Shown one piece after another: positions 45,401 to 58,075 of a stretch of DNA of 64,000 nucleotides. A program made the position numbers and the translations under genes. The notes below the pieces were generated by a model. It did not search any database. It saw only the letters and a list, made by a program, of their open reading frames with translations, and was not told the origin of the DNA. The stretch's first letter is position 1. The number at the start of each line of letters is the position of its first letter. The DNA comes from Tigriopus japonicus (taxonomy: Eukaryota > Arthropoda > Copepoda > Harpacticoida > Harpacticidae), in contig CM021320.1 in NCBI GenBank assembly GCA_010645155.1, positions 3,237,796 to 3,301,795 on the forward strand, read 5' to 3'.

Positions 45401-48400
45401 CCATTTCATTCTTTTGCTACAACATCGCCATCACGGCTTGATAACCATTCAATGGATGAAGCAATGTACCGACTATGACAGTTCGTTCGAGGCCCAACTG
45501 GGTGGAGTGCCGGAGAATGCTAAAAGTGGCGGGTAGCTTCAATTGAATGGACGAATAATTCAAGTACTTCCCTGACCTTGTTGGTCCTTTTCTCTCCCTC
45601 CTTCATCTCTTCCTCTCTTTCTAGCAGTCTCATAGCACACATACACATTCAATTGATTAGAACATGGACAATGCCAACCATGAAAGGTATTCTGGACGTG
45701 GACCCTCTATTTTTGGGCAACCCATATGGCCGAGCCCCTTTACTTTGATATCGATTTTTATGGACCTCTCTCGGGTGGACAATGAGAACCAGATCAAACA
45801 AGCCCTTGTGTAGAGAAAGTGGCTTTTTTCACGGCTCATCATCCACTTCATTTCAAGTGATTTTTCCCAGTGCCAAAAAAAAAAGAGTATCTCACCTCGA
45901 GGAACATGCATAATCCAATGGCGTAATCTATTTTCGGGTATAGCACCTTCGACACAAAAAAAACAAAAGGTGCACAGTATCACATCACATGATGGATGGC
46001 AGATCCATGGCATCCCATCCAACACTATCGAGGCCAGAAGGCATGAGCAGCTTCTTTGAGCATGCCTGCCATGATACCAACGATGTGAAGTGGTGTGTGT
46101 ACTGTATATACGTATGTATGCGACGCATCTCTCTTTCTCTCATGCCATTTGAACCCTTTATCAAATTGGCTCAAATTCTTGGGTACCTTAAAGAAACTGG
46201 TCGGCTCAGATTACTTCAGCGATGGTGGATGGAGCCAAAAAAAGGAGTAAAACGGGATCAAATGAAGGTGATTTCATCTAATATTCAAAGATAAACGTGG
46301 AATTGCATTTCGCAACGTGATCCGTGAAGATTTCAATTGCGGTTCTCACTTTGGCAGAAAAATGTGCTCAAAGAGGTAATCGTAGCTGATCTTCTTGCAT
46401 GTGGAAAATGATGATGATCGGCTTTCAGTGGTTTTTCTATTAATCAATCCCGTGATAAAGAACAAACCCCTGGCCACAAAACATCTTTATTACACCCTAA
46501 GGAAAGGCAAAAAATGGGCCCAAAATGCTTTGAGAGAATGACGTGTCCACAATGGAATCCCCAGGGGTCAGACTTGAGTCCAAGATCGGAATGCACAGAT
46601 AAAAACGGAATTAAGACAAGAAAGCGCATTCATAAAATTCCCTCCACTTTTGATATCATTTTTATATATGGTAGTCTGTAATTAGTAATCTTACCGTCGA
46701 CACCGTTGAATCCAATTCCGATTGTTTTTGTGGCCTGCAAAGTTGATTTAAGAATCTGGCACGGATTGTGAAAATCCAAGGCACCGAAAAAAACCGCTCC
46801 TATGTTGATATCTTGGCTCTTGATCTGTTGTTAACTGGATATCATATCATTTCCGAACTAGACGTCAAGGGGTGCTGGAAAATTGAATTTATGCCCGGAA
46901 CTCTCCTTGAACTTCTTTACCTCACAGCGAGATATGTTTAGTCAACACTAACCCGATTTAACCGGGTTCCCAACTTTGGCCTCACTTCACTTTCGTCTTG
47001 GTCATCATAATTTTTTTTAACTTTGTTGTTGTAGTTATCAATTGTTTAGCACAGTTTAAAAAGATTCCCTGCTCAAAATTTCCCTCACAAGCCAATCACA
47101 TGGGCACTCTTCCACGTTCGAATGAGGACTAAGGACTCAAAAAGCGCCCTCTCCTCCGCACTCTTCAGAGTTCGAATCGTCGGAGCGATTCTCAAAGCGA
47201 GACGGCAAAGAATTCAAGACCTGCATTTTTTGAGCATCTTGGCTTCGAGGCCAGACTGAGTACCTGGATATGTAAGTTAATTTCTCTGTTTCAAGTTGAA
47301 TCGTAGTGGCTATTCTGAGAGTGGTTCTTTCACAGGGCCTCCATTGAATTATACGGAATCACCAGGATGAGTTGGTGCCTGTGCTGATGAGAATTGTCAT
47401 TGGTTCTTGAGCTTCAGCGGGCTCGGATTTGAATGCAGGAAGAGCGAAAAAAGCGGACAAACTGTGGGCCCGGTTTTCTGAAGCCCTACGGATATACCAA
47501 GAAGGGACCGCCGCCCGATTGAAGCTGAATTTTGTCACAAAATCGGCTAGGAACAATGGCCATGTGGTTTTAGGGTACTGGAAGCCCATGTGACAAACAC
47601 AAAGTTCAGAGATTGGAAGTTGGGTTGAGAGATTTCCCTGTTCTGGTTCCCAAATCCCTTTGATTGCTCTGCAAATTTAATTGGAGTGCTCTTGATTGGA
47701 TCCTTTGAAAGAAGACACTTTGCCGCCGCCAAAGGTTCGACTGTTTCGTGAGATTGGAGGAAAATTGTTTTCAGCACTTTAGCGACCTAGACATGTTCTG
47801 AATTCCTTCGCTTAGACCTTGATACTGGCCATGAATGTGTCCCCTCTGGAAAAAAATGTGATGCATGGGCATTCGTAAACGACTCAAGAGGCCTATTTGT
47901 TTCCGACGAAAGCTTAAATTTCGCCCTAGCTGCTTTCAAGATCAAAACTGTGAGAAATCCTAGTAACCTTCCAATATTAGAGCCAATTCTTGAAGTGGCA
48001 AGACTTGAGAGCAAAGATCTGTTAAACAACTAACCAGAGATAAGGACCAGAATATATGGCACAGTTGTATGTGTTTACGAAAGAACGTTATGTGCAAATG
48101 TACCCAGCACAGAAGACGAAGCCGATGAAATTGGCGAGTCACGCCATCTAAGTGAGTTAAGTAGGTTCGATGCTGAAATCCGGTGATCATGTAAATGGAT
48201 GCTTCGAGAGTGGCATTTGAGTCTCGTGAATGGTTTCGAGAAGAAGGTGCGATGTGTGAATGTGTTGTGGTGATGTGCAGAGCAGAAGGAGGTGATGGCA
48301 ATTTCTTCATTGGTCACCCAAGAACACGCCATGATCGGGATGTATAAAATCTTCATAGCTTTTCGGCCATCTCCGAGATGTCTCATCTCGGGCCTCGATG

Positions 48401-51400
48401 TGTTCAAATCATTAGGCATTTCATAGGATACCTTTAAAATCCACTGCCAATGCAATAAGAGAGACTTCCCATTGAATGGGTAGACCGACCCGACTGTTAA
48501 AAGTCTGGTAGAGAAAGAGCCTCTCTTCCCCTCATCCACGAAATGAGTTTCTGTGGTTCGAACTTCCAACAATTTAGCAGAGGAAATGCATCACTTTCGA
48601 ATCTCGTCTGAACTTTTGGAAATTACTACATCTATTCACACCTTGAGTTGCACAAAAACTAATTTTGAATGCTGTCTCATTCCGTGGTCGCATTACATTC
48701 TGTTGATGTGGATTGGTACTCCAAGACCAAAAGGGTGATTTATTGTGACTAATCTAATCTTTGATTACATCCAGATATGGAAAGCGTCCTCTAAGTTGAA
48801 GTGTCATCATTCAAACCGTTCACATTAGAGGAAGGTTTATTGGTCCCACGGTACAACCTTTAGTCCAAATGGAAACATGTATTCTGTGCAACCAATGACG
48901 AAGTAGAAGCTCACAGAGAAAACCCATAAAGTGCTGATTTCGATCTTTTGTTTTTTCCTCACTTGAAAAATTGCTTCTTAACTCGCAAGACCGAGGAGAC
49001 TTGAACGCTTTTCTAGATACGTACATATGTATGTTGAACATATAGGCTCTGATTTCAAAGATCCTTTTGACAATTCTCAATCCATGTCATGGTCAGTGGC
49101 TTCAAAAATGTGCCCCCATCTAATTTAATGGAGAAATAACTTATGACAGAATTGTTTTGAATTGTTCATTCATTTGGTCCCTTGTCTGTCGTTATCCGCC
49201 ATTATGGTAGGTTTTAGTGTTTTTCCAACCAGAGGTGATTGTTTTTGGGGGAAACCCATGCGACATAAATCAATGTTTGATCTCGTGAGATCACGACAAA
49301 CGACCCGAAAGAGGAAATCCAGGGACACGACGACCAGGATTTTGACGTCAAACCGTTCTCAACATCGAAAAATGATATTCGTAGATCTCAGGTTCAAAAT
49401 TGAAAAATCACCTAATCCTCATCGACGACCCACGAGGAGAAGTGACTAGGCAAAACAAATTACTTGACCATCTATCCTTCCATCCATCTACAGACGTTCG
49501 TGTACAGGATCTGTATTCTGCATGGACATGGGCTGATCCTCCTCGAGCTTTATTTTTGGACTCTATTGTTTCAAAAAGGTTGCCATTTTTGGTCAAGGGC
49601 GAATTAAACTAGTCTGATACAATGGATGTCAGAATTCGACCTTTTATTGGGCTATTGATCGACTTCTTGCACGATTTTCTACCGACAAAATAAGTCTTGA
49701 CATTCAAATGTGTTTTTTTCTTGTCAACCTGATTTTATGTGTCATAGTGGCTCTTTCAATTATTTAGCAAATTAAGTTTAATGGTAGTTTTTAATATTTG
49801 AAGTAGTGGCCAATTTTTATCAATATTATTGAGAAAAATTGTTGTCCTCAATGAATAGTTTTTAAAAAACATTTAATTTTCCCAAGAACGGTACTTTATG
49901 GTAAATTTTATCAACACCGGGCTTGAAATTGGAAAAAATCACATCATTAAAATGGATTCTAAAATGTCAGTTTTAAAGGCGTCCTGTTGATTTTAACAAA
50001 ATGCATAGGAAAGTTAGCAATATCATAAATTTTGAATCCCAACCATTGTTTGAAAATTTGAACAAGAGATAAATTAAAGAGATTGATTGATGTACATCTC
50101 GAAACTCCTGTTGGCATACCTTTATTCTTCAATATCCTTCCCAAGACTGTCTGCAAAAAAAGTGTATTTTCAATGCTTTAAAGTAACATGAGGATATTCA
50201 TAAAAACATAAGTGTTGAATATTGGATTAGTGATGAAGAAGCATTCTACTGTGAACATTGGATCTACCCTGTATGCACGTATCATGTACGTATGTATGAT
50301 CCTACACAGACTTTAAGGGCAAGGGAGGGAGGAAGGGCGGAGGTTGGTGGTGATAGGGTGTAATTAAGTGCAAATATAAATCAAACCCGAGGAAATTCCA
50401 CCAACCCTTTGGTCGACCTGTAAGTGCTCTTATAATACATACATTCGTCTTCTGGCCAGGCCTAAGTCTGCTTCGTAAGTTCCCCCTCATAACGATGATT
50501 TGGGTCAGTTTTCCTTCCTCTCACATGTAGACACATAGTAGAGGGGAAAAGTGGGCTTTATTCATAGAAATGGCTCTTTTGCCTTTGGACGTAGTTCCTC
50601 TTGTTGGGAGGTCACTCGCGTCAAAAGTGCAGAGAGAAAAAAAGCCCTCCTTGACCAAAAGAGATAAATTATGGGATGATTAAAGTCACCTAACCATGGC
50701 ATTTCCCCTTAAATTGGAAGTTAAGCAGGGATCGGGTTTCCAATATTTATTTTTCATCGTCTCTCTTCCTCTCCTTTGGACTAAGGCATGTGTCTCGTTT
50801 GGCTGACCTTGGCAGTGATAATTGATCATTTTCTTAGTGTTCATGTCGAACAGAATAGTTTTTAGTGTTATTAGGCACACAACGTTGGGCTTTTCATGTT
50901 CACCAACCCTCATAATCAACTCTTGTTATTGGGTCGATGCCCAAAAACAAAGTCAGAGAGTCGTGGCGACCTCCATAAACTTGAAGAAATCATATCAAAA
51001 GGTTTATGAACCTGATTAGCATTCACATCTGGAATGCAAATGCTCCATAAAGAAGACTAGCATCCCTGTTAAGGAGATGGTCATAAATCCACGGCAAAGG
51101 GCATTCATAATTCTATCCGAAGTGTAGAAAAACCTAATGACATCGTTTGTCTCCTCAAATAACCTCCTTAAAGCCATTTCACTCTCAAGTTTCTGTTTCC
51201 CTGATTGAAATCAGAAGCTCCTCTCAAATCGTCTTTAACACGCTCAGGGAAAAATCTGGAAAAATGTTTGTTCTTGAGATTGTCTTTGTATTTAACAAAG
51301 CAAATAGATAATCTTTCAACTAATTCTAAAAATGATCAACTTCAAATGGACCCTGAAGTATATATCCCAGAAAATCCTAATCCATTTCTATCCAATCTGA

Positions 51401-51551
51401 TCAAACCACAATAGAGATTAGTGATAGATCAAATCAAAATACAACGTACGTTTTATCTTCATTTTGATCAGCTTACAAGAAGGAATAAAGTTATTGTATT
51501 CTTTCGTATATGAGACCTTACTCGTGACAAAACATTTTTACATTGATTCAT

Positions 51552-51681
51552 NNNNNNNNNNNNNNNNNNNNNNNNNNNNNNNNNNNNNNNNNNNNNNNNN
51601 NNNNNNNNNNNNNNNNNNNNNNNNNNNNNNNNNNNNNNNNNNNNNNNNNNNNNNNNNNNNNNNNNNNNNNNNNNNNNNNNN
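51552..51681. other. Assembly gap
   Basis: 130 consecutive N bases. Nothing can be said about this stretch, and features next to it may be incomplete. Confidence 1.
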
Positions 51682-53412
51682 GCCAATATTTCTGCCAAAC
51701 TCTGTCACTTTTCTTCGACATTGACTTTTCGAGAACTTGAACAGGAGTACAAATTTCATCAACTAATGTCTACTTTTTCTATCAAAACGCCATACGTAGA
51801 AAAGTTGTAAGGTTGTGACAGTATTTTTTTTGTGTGTGTATTTCAGCGAACATTCTCACTTTTTGAATAAGTAGGATGGTATATAATAGAACAAATTTAT
51901 GTGAAAGAACAATCCTACATTGGGAGTTTCTGGCAGAATTGCAATAAATTGTCATTGGCTTTAGGGATGGAAAAAGTCATATTGATTCACTCCAAGGTAA
52001 ATTTCACATCAACTATTGAGATGCTCCTTTGAATATTATCATTTAGCCTTTTGGGTTCTCGTTTTTTATTGACAAACTTACAATTATTTTGATTGGGGAC
52101 GAAAGTAATTAAATCAAAGTATGTTTGATTATTCACGTAACGCAATACCTGCCCAGTTCCATCTTCGAAAAAAATCACCTTATGAAGTTTATTCAAAAAC
52201 ATCTTTAGGAGGTTAAAACAAGGAGAAGACGCAATCGATTGATCATCGTTCTAGGCATGGCAAAATATATCCAAATTAATCTGTCTCTACCTTTTGAATC
52301 TTAAATAATCTTTTTTGCGATGCATTTTTGTGATGGAATGAAACCACAGTTATCGTTGTGCAATACCGGCAAATCAAAACTTAAAAGATCGTAAGAATGT
52401 CGGTTTCCTTATAGAATTCCAAAAATGGGAACGTGTTTTTAGGAATCAAACGATCATGATCATGAATTTTTGGTTCCTTTTCCATCGGTTCTGCCGATGA
52501 AAAATATTTACTCTAAATTTCAAACAATGGTTTGTGAATGCAGATGGAGAGAAAAATTGGAGATGTCCATTCTGATTGAATGTTTAAGGAGAATGAAATG
52601 ATAACAAATTCTAGCTTGTACTCATTGGTTGCATTGATTTTTTAGGCTTAGCCCTGCAAGAAATTGCCATGTTCAATAACTACGGTATATCCCACCGAAT
52701 TAACCCATTCTGTCAAAGCTGGAATACAAGTAATAGGTCAGTTGTTGAAGGCATTTTGAAGATTAGTTTAAGCATACTGGAAGCAAAGTACGTTATAAGC
52801 AGCAGAAATAATCATGGCCGAGTGTACAGTAGTTTCTCCACACAAGATGCATTTTTCAATCTAAAAAAACCAGCTTATCGAGCATACTTCATCTATACTT
52901 CCAAATCCTCTCAATAACTGACCTATTGTTCGTCAGGAGCAACGTTATACTTTCCCGGGACACTTTGTTAAGGCTGGTCTGTACGTCAAATTATTCATCA
53001 AATAAATTGAACATTCCAAATGTTTGGCGAACCTAATACTTTGCTTGAATTGCCAATGAACCATTTCGAAAAATATTTGTCAAATTATTTGGTGAATAAT
53101 TCTGATGTCTTGACGAAATGTTTCGGTCAGAGGTGAAACTTTCTCATGTTAAAAGTCATTCTCTTAAGTGCAGCTTTTACTCTCTGACAGTTATCATATT
53201 TCATACATATACATCAAATTATTTGGCTCAAACTAAATCATGAAGCACTCCGTCCTTGCAAAGCATATCTCGTCTGTTCTTGAACTTGAAAACGGGTCCA
53301 GAGTTCGTCAATGCAAACATGGGAACAGATCTTCCCAAGAGAAAAGCTCTCTCAAACAAACTTTGGAATTTCGGCAAACTTTCACTTTGTGCATTTAGAA
53401 GAGAGTTCCAGC
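51682..53412. other. Intergenic DNA upstream of the C1q gene
   Basis: AT-rich. A weak minus-strand frame (52202-51987) and a plus-strand frame (52669-52917) are open but show no recognised domain. The last 100-200 bases presumably contain the promoter and 5' UTR of the C1q gene; no certain element is seen. Confidence 0.4.
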
Positions 53413-54556
53413 ATGGGCCTTGTTTCTATTTTGGCCTTAATAGTGACTTTGCATTCAGCAACAAGCATTACCATTGTAGGTAAGGCCAGTTTGAGCGATG
53501 TGAGTTCTTTTGGTAGGTCTTGGGTCAATCCAAGCCAAAAAGAAGTAAAATTGAAACATTGACAAAAAATAAACTTGTCAAAAATGCTGACGTTTTGTCA
53601 CTTCCCATTAAATGTTTGGATTTTTTAGATAATCCATTGGAAGAAAATGAGCTTTCCAATAAAGCTCTTTCCGAGATTGCAACTCAACAACTTCATGTAA
53701 TGAACAGATTATTAGTCCAACTTCAGCCTGAGGTACATTTTTTTACTCTTATTTTATTATATGTAGGTACTAAAAACAGAGCTCGATATTTTTCCAGAAT
53801 CAACCCAAATGCCCTGAAAATCCCATATCCAAAGCCCTTCTAGATGATATTAAGAACTTTTGGATCATCAAGGATCAGCTTAAGAATGCCTTGATAACAT
53901 TAGCTGAACTGATTGTTCAAGTGAGAAATGCCGAAGAGTCCCTCCGATATCTGGACCTGGACACTAAATACTTGAAACGCACATTGGACCACTTAAAATT
54001 AGATGTAAGATCCTTGATGAAAAGCCGCGAAAAAGAGGAACATAAATCGAGCATTTACTTTGACGCGTCCAGGTAAAGCACAAAATGAATTGGATCAACA
54101 ATTCCATGGTACGATAATTCAATACTTTTTATACCACAGATCTACAGATTTTGCCCTATTAGGCAATTTGACTTACACCCGTTGTGACGTGAACGTAGGT
54201 AATGGTTTGGACATCACAAATGGAACATTTCGGGCTCCAACTTCCGGCACTTATCTCATATCCTTTCACGCCAATACGGTAAATTGACCAAAGTCATTGT
54301 TTTGATTTTGCTTACTATTGATTTTGCTGAATCATTTTTTTAGATGAAAGGTAAGGACGGTCTAGTTCTTATGAAGAAGAATGGAGACATCATTGGAGGC
54401 ATGTATGATACGGATAACTTCAATCACAACACTTTGGCCCAAAGTCTCATGGTTCCACTAAACGAAGGCGATTTGATTTGGATCGAGATTCTAAGTGGTG
54501 GGGTCAGATCCAACGAGAATGTCTACGTTCATTTTTCTGGACTTCTCATCGAATAG
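53413..54556 (+). CDS. Secreted C1q-domain protein, five exons
   Basis: My gene model joins 53413-53479, 53629-53732, 53798-54072, 54140-54278 and 54344-54556. All borders are GT-AG, the frame stays open, and the product is 265 aa. Exon 1 encodes a signal peptide (MGLVSILALIVTLHSATS). Exons 2-3 encode a helical, Leu/heptad-rich stalk (about residues 23-148), likely a coiled coil for trimerisation, with no collagen Gly-X-Y repeat. Exons 4-5 form the C1q/TNF-like jelly roll: TFRAPTSGTYLISFHANT, LVLMKKNGDIIGG, SLMVPLNEGDLIWIEI and VYVHFSGLLIE, the usual closing strand. It is probably extracellular and trimeric, binding sugars or other surface ligands as in invertebrate immune C1q proteins; the ligand is unknown. 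Introns are 65-149 bp. It converges with the RabGAP gene 265 bp downstream. Confidence 0.85.
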
Positions 54557-54594
54557 AAAGTGGTCTTGAAGAACTGATCGATAACTTTTCATGG

Positions 54595-54600
54595 TTTATT
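54595..54600 (-). promoter_or_regulatory. Polyadenylation signal of the RabGAP gene
   Basis: AATAAA on the minus strand, about 221 bases past the RabGAP stop and about 40 bases from the stop of the convergent C1q gene. Confidence 0.5.
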
Positions 54601-54820
54601 GTCAATGAAGAAAAGGGGATCGAGAGAATTCGTGAAAGCAATGGAGTAATCATGAATATCAAGTGAAAATAACATAATATGGACAGACAATTCCGATTAT
54701 TTTGACACTGGTAGGATGGGGATACAAACACAGGAATTCGACAAGCAAGGTTTTGTTTTTCTGGGTGAAGCTGTGGGATGGAGTCAAACATAGTTGAGTC
54801 AAAGAGCAAGTGGATTACCC

Positions 54821-57800
54821 TCAGTGCGATTGGAAATCTCCCCCGCTTTTGAGTACATCAATGGAATTGCTCTTGCGAATGGTATCTTTGGATGAGGCTG
54901 AGGCGTGTGAAGCACTTTCCTTGATCGAACTCAGGGTTTTGGAGAACCACGTGCTTCGAAACGAGCCCGAACCGTGGGATCCACCACTTCCGGATTCAGG
55001 TGGTCCACTAGAACTGGTCAATGCGTTCATGTGGTGAGAGACATCTTGCAATCGACATTCGGTTTCCACCAGAGCCAATTTGGTCTGAGCCAGCTCCAAT
55101 TCTAGCTCACGAACCCGCTCATTGGCTTGGCCCAGATCTTGCAGGTTCCCACTATCATTGTCCAATGGGTGGTTACTACTCTCGTCACTATTACTACTAT
55201 CACAGATCTCGGTGGTGGAAGATGAATTCCGACTCCTCCGGTTGTTTTCTTTGGCTTGACATTGCAATTTCTCCAGTTTCGCGCTCAACTGAGAAGTAAT
55301 GAGTTTGTAATCCAAGATGACTTGGGTCTTGGTGGCCAATTCGGCATCGGATTTGTCCACCTCTCGTTTTAATACTTCCTTCAGAGAGAACACTTCCTCA
55401 CGAAGTCGTTTGTTCTCCTCGGTGTTCTCTTGTAGTTGGGCTTTGGCACTCGATGCCTCTTTCTCGTAGTGATCCTTTTCATCCTCAATGGTATCGATCT
55501 CCTTGCGCATTTCGATCTTTGAATTCACCAATTGTCGGGCAAGGTTGTCGTTCTCCGTGTCTAATCGGAGGTTATCATTTCGAAGTTTCTTATTCTCGCG
55601 CTCCAATCGAATCACGGGATCTTCTCGAGCCCGTTCAGCCGCTTTGATCTGGAGCCATTCCTTCTCGTATTTACTCAACCGTTTGATTTTGATTCCCATG
55701 GCCACTTCCATGAGATATTTGGCATTTTCCTCGCTCCGATAACGCTTGGGGATATTCACACGGAAATACTTCATTAAACCTTCGAAATCCTGCAATAGCA
55801 TATCTTTCTTGGACACTTTTAAGATGCCCAATGCTACTTGAAAGATGGAGTCGAATCCGAAGAACAGAAACACGTCTAAGACCCGAAACACGAGGAATAG
55901 TGGGAATTTGGCTGTAAAGATGGTGAGGAACCATTGAGAGGCGTACATGTGGGATTCGATACCGTTGTCAGCAAAGTGTTGCCATAAGTCAGGAAAGTTG
56001 ACCTCAATGAGTCGGTCCAATTGGTAGAGGCGTAATTGGAGTTGCTCAAAATTCTCTCGGAACATGTCTCGGAGACCCAAACGGTGCATGACTTGGATGA
56101 GAACACCAAAGGCTTGTTCTTCAGGCATTTGAAGCAAGAGCGAAGCAATTAGGAAGCTCTGGCCTTGACAGTAACCGATTTCTGAGTCATAGATGGAGTA
56201 GGCCTTCGCAATCCGATACAGGGCCTCTTGCCCGATGCCCCCCGCCTCTTTGAAGAATTCATGTGCGGGAAAAGTACGATGAATGTCGCGGAGAATTACT
56301 TTTTCGTCCGGAGACTCTTGTGTGGTCAAGACACGGTAACTCTCAACAGTTTGCTCGACATAAGCACTGGCTCCGGTCATGCGTTGCCACACCTCCCCTC
56401 GGAGTGCTTCGGGAATGCCTCGTTTGACTAATAGAGGCAACTGCTTTGGATATTGCAAAGGGTTGTCCGTGGACCATTCTTGCAAGACTTGGCTCCAACG
56501 GTCTAGCTCTGTCCCACTGCAATCCTTACTGACCTCACCGAATCCAGAGAGCAAGGGTTCCTCGCCGTCAGAATCATCTTCTTCATCACGTGTGGGAGAT
56601 ATGGGCTCATCGACCGTGACGAATCCGTACTGATTTCGCAACGACCCGATAGTCGACACTGTAAAGCTGGCTAGCTGAGAAGTGATGCTCCCACCCCGAC
56701 CCCGATCAATTTCCTCGCTGACATCAATGCCACAGATTTCAAAGATCTTCTCGCCTTGCGGCTCTTTGCATCGTTTCAGCCGAATCTGATATCGTTTCAC
56801 GAGGCTCTTCTTGGAGAAGTACCAATATCTCTCAGACGTGGGGAAGATTCGCGCCTTGGTCTCCATCACAAATCGAATGGGTTCGGCCACTTGGGCGATG
56901 ACCAGATCGGCGGCGATCGTCATGTAAACGGGCGAGGCATCCGGCGCGGTTTCTTGGTTCAACATGGCAAAAGAAGCCTCACTGGGATCCCAAATTCCGG
57001 TGATGATTTTTCCGGCAGTTAGGGAGCCATGACCGCCTTCGGCACCAGTTGTGGCAGAGGCGGAAGTCATGGTGGTAACCGTTTCCAATAACTGCATATC
57101 CGCGTGTCGCACATTCCGCCCCGGACTGACCAGCATGCCGAAACAACGTTCGATCGCCAAATGACAATGATTGCGCGAAATCTGACTCACGCTAATGACC
57201 ACTTTCTTCTCAACATTGGCGCGGAGCTTGAAGAAGTCCTTTTGGCGCGGCACGAGCTCGTAATTGTTCTTGCCTTCTTCCTTCTCACGAATCTCCAAAC
57301 TGACCTCAAACAAAAAGGGTTCTTGGTCTTCAAAGTTCTCCGGCGGTAAGAGTCGTTGAGGTTGCGGTATAGCCCGCTTAAAAGCCTGCGCAAACGACTC
57401 ATAAACCTTAGTGACGGCTTCAATCATGGCACACCGGAAAACGTGCGTTTGAAAAGAGCGTTGCTCAACGGTCGCGCCATCACGATTGACCTTGACGCAG
57501 GTCAAGGCAAAACATCGCGGTTCAGTCGCACCACGGGCGAAGAAAATAATGCGGTTCACGGGCAAACACAACATCAATTCCTCGGGTGATTCCCGTCGCA
57601 CACTCACCCAACCCTCAGAAGTGCGCGGTACACTCACCCGCACCGAAATCGCATCCCGAACGCGGTTCAACGCCACTATTTGGGACTGAATCGCACGCTC
57701 ATCCTTTGGATTCTCAATTCCATCCACGCCTAAATACTCAATGCGATGAAACAAAGTAGCATTTTTGCCATCGGGATGATCCTCTTCCTCATGTAAACTC

Positions 57801-58075
57801 TCATTAACGATACCCTGTGCCGCGGGAGCCGCATCATCCGCGGGCTCTTCTTCATCCGGAGAGGATTGGAGACAATCCGACAGAGTTCGCGCCAGATCCT
57901 CGTGATTTCCCCCTGGCAAATCCAATTGCGGATTTGATTCCGCCGCGGTCGAACCCGCCTCCGGGTGTGCGGGCGCGGTCGTGGGCGGCACCATTTCAAA
58001 ATCGGCCGATGAAGGGGAGGAGGAGGTTTTGGTGTCTTGATCGCCAACGCGATCCACTTCAGCCGTTGAATCCAT
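54821..58075 (-). CDS. RABGAP1: RabGAP1-type TBC domain GTPase-activating protein
   Basis: One uninterrupted 1084-aa frame; I start at the ATG at 58075 (MDSTAEVDRV). The open frame extends 18 codons to a TTG but has no earlier ATG. Domain order: an acidic disordered N-terminus (1-105), a PID/PTB domain (about 107-235, from FHRIEYLGV), a kinesin-like/DUF3694 region (about 258-445), a TBC domain (about 554-770) and a coiled coil (about 810-1000), ending in a Ser-rich tail. The catalytic dual fingers are present: Arg600 in ILRDIHRTFP and Gln637 in YCQGQSF. This order and length match RABGAP1/RABGAP1L, which stimulate GTP hydrolysis by Rab proteins at endosomes, Golgi and centrosome. The protein should be active. 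The absence of introns in 3.25 kb of coding sequence is notable. 5' UTR exons may lie upstream. Confidence 0.93.
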   Translation of the reverse strand: MDSTAEVDRVGDQDTKTSSSPSSADFEMVPPTTAPAHPEAGSTAAESNPQLDLPGGNHEDLARTLSDCLQSSPDEEEPADDAAPAAQGIVNESLHEEEDHPDGKNATLFHRIEYLGVDGIENPKDERAIQSQIVALNRVRDAISVRVSVPRTSEGWVSVRRESPEELMLCLPVNRIIFFARGATEPRCFALTCVKVNRDGATVEQRSFQTHVFRCAMIEAVTKVYESFAQAFKRAIPQPQRLLPPENFEDQEPFLFEVSLEIREKEEGKNNYELVPRQKDFFKLRANVEKKVVISVSQISRNHCHLAIERCFGMLVSPGRNVRHADMQLLETVTTMTSASATTGAEGGHGSLTAGKIITGIWDPSEASFAMLNQETAPDASPVYMTIAADLVIAQVAEPIRFVMETKARIFPTSERYWYFSKKSLVKRYQIRLKRCKEPQGEKIFEICGIDVSEEIDRGRGGSITSQLASFTVSTIGSLRNQYGFVTVDEPISPTRDEEDDSDGEEPLLSGFGEVSKDCSGTELDRWSQVLQEWSTDNPLQYPKQLPLLVKRGIPEALRGEVWQRMTGASAYVEQTVESYRVLTTQESPDEKVILRDIHRTFPAHEFFKEAGGIGQEALYRIAKAYSIYDSEIGYCQGQSFLIASLLLQMPEEQAFGVLIQVMHRLGLRDMFRENFEQLQLRLYQLDRLIEVNFPDLWQHFADNGIESHMYASQWFLTIFTAKFPLFLVFRVLDVFLFFGFDSIFQVALGILKVSKKDMLLQDFEGLMKYFRVNIPKRYRSEENAKYLMEVAMGIKIKRLSKYEKEWLQIKAAERAREDPVIRLERENKKLRNDNLRLDTENDNLARQLVNSKIEMRKEIDTIEDEKDHYEKEASSAKAQLQENTEENKRLREEVFSLKEVLKREVDKSDAELATKTQVILDYKLITSQLSAKLEKLQCQAKENNRRSRNSSSTTEICDSSNSDESSNHPLDNDSGNLQDLGQANERVRELELELAQTKLALVETECRLQDVSHHMNALTSSSGPPESGSGGSHGSGSFRSTWFSKTLSSIKESASHASASSKDTIRKSNSIDVLKSGGDFQSH

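Larger units (their letters stand above)
26215..51551. other. Large gene-free, transposon-poor region
   Basis: About 25 kb in which no open frame on either strand shows a domain, good exon borders or conserved-looking composition. Base composition is more balanced than in 1-25 kb, and I found none of the inverted-repeat elements abundant elsewhere. Simple repeats occur: GAT runs (about 32788-32810), GAT/GAA/GAG (39359-39405), CA/GT-type runs near 29720, and CATC/CATT-rich stretches. It probably holds 5' non-coding exons, introns or enhancers of the minus-strand gene, or simply intergenic DNA. From about 49.7 kb it becomes AT-rich again. Confidence 0.5.

Noticed and set aside
48075..48572. Minus-strand frame of 165 codons
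   Set aside because: Longest frame in the gene-free block, but composition looks random and there is no domain or exon border.
51987..52202. Minus-strand frame with an AG before its ATG and a GTAAGT inside
   Set aside because: Could be an exon, but nothing nearby continues it and no family is recognised.
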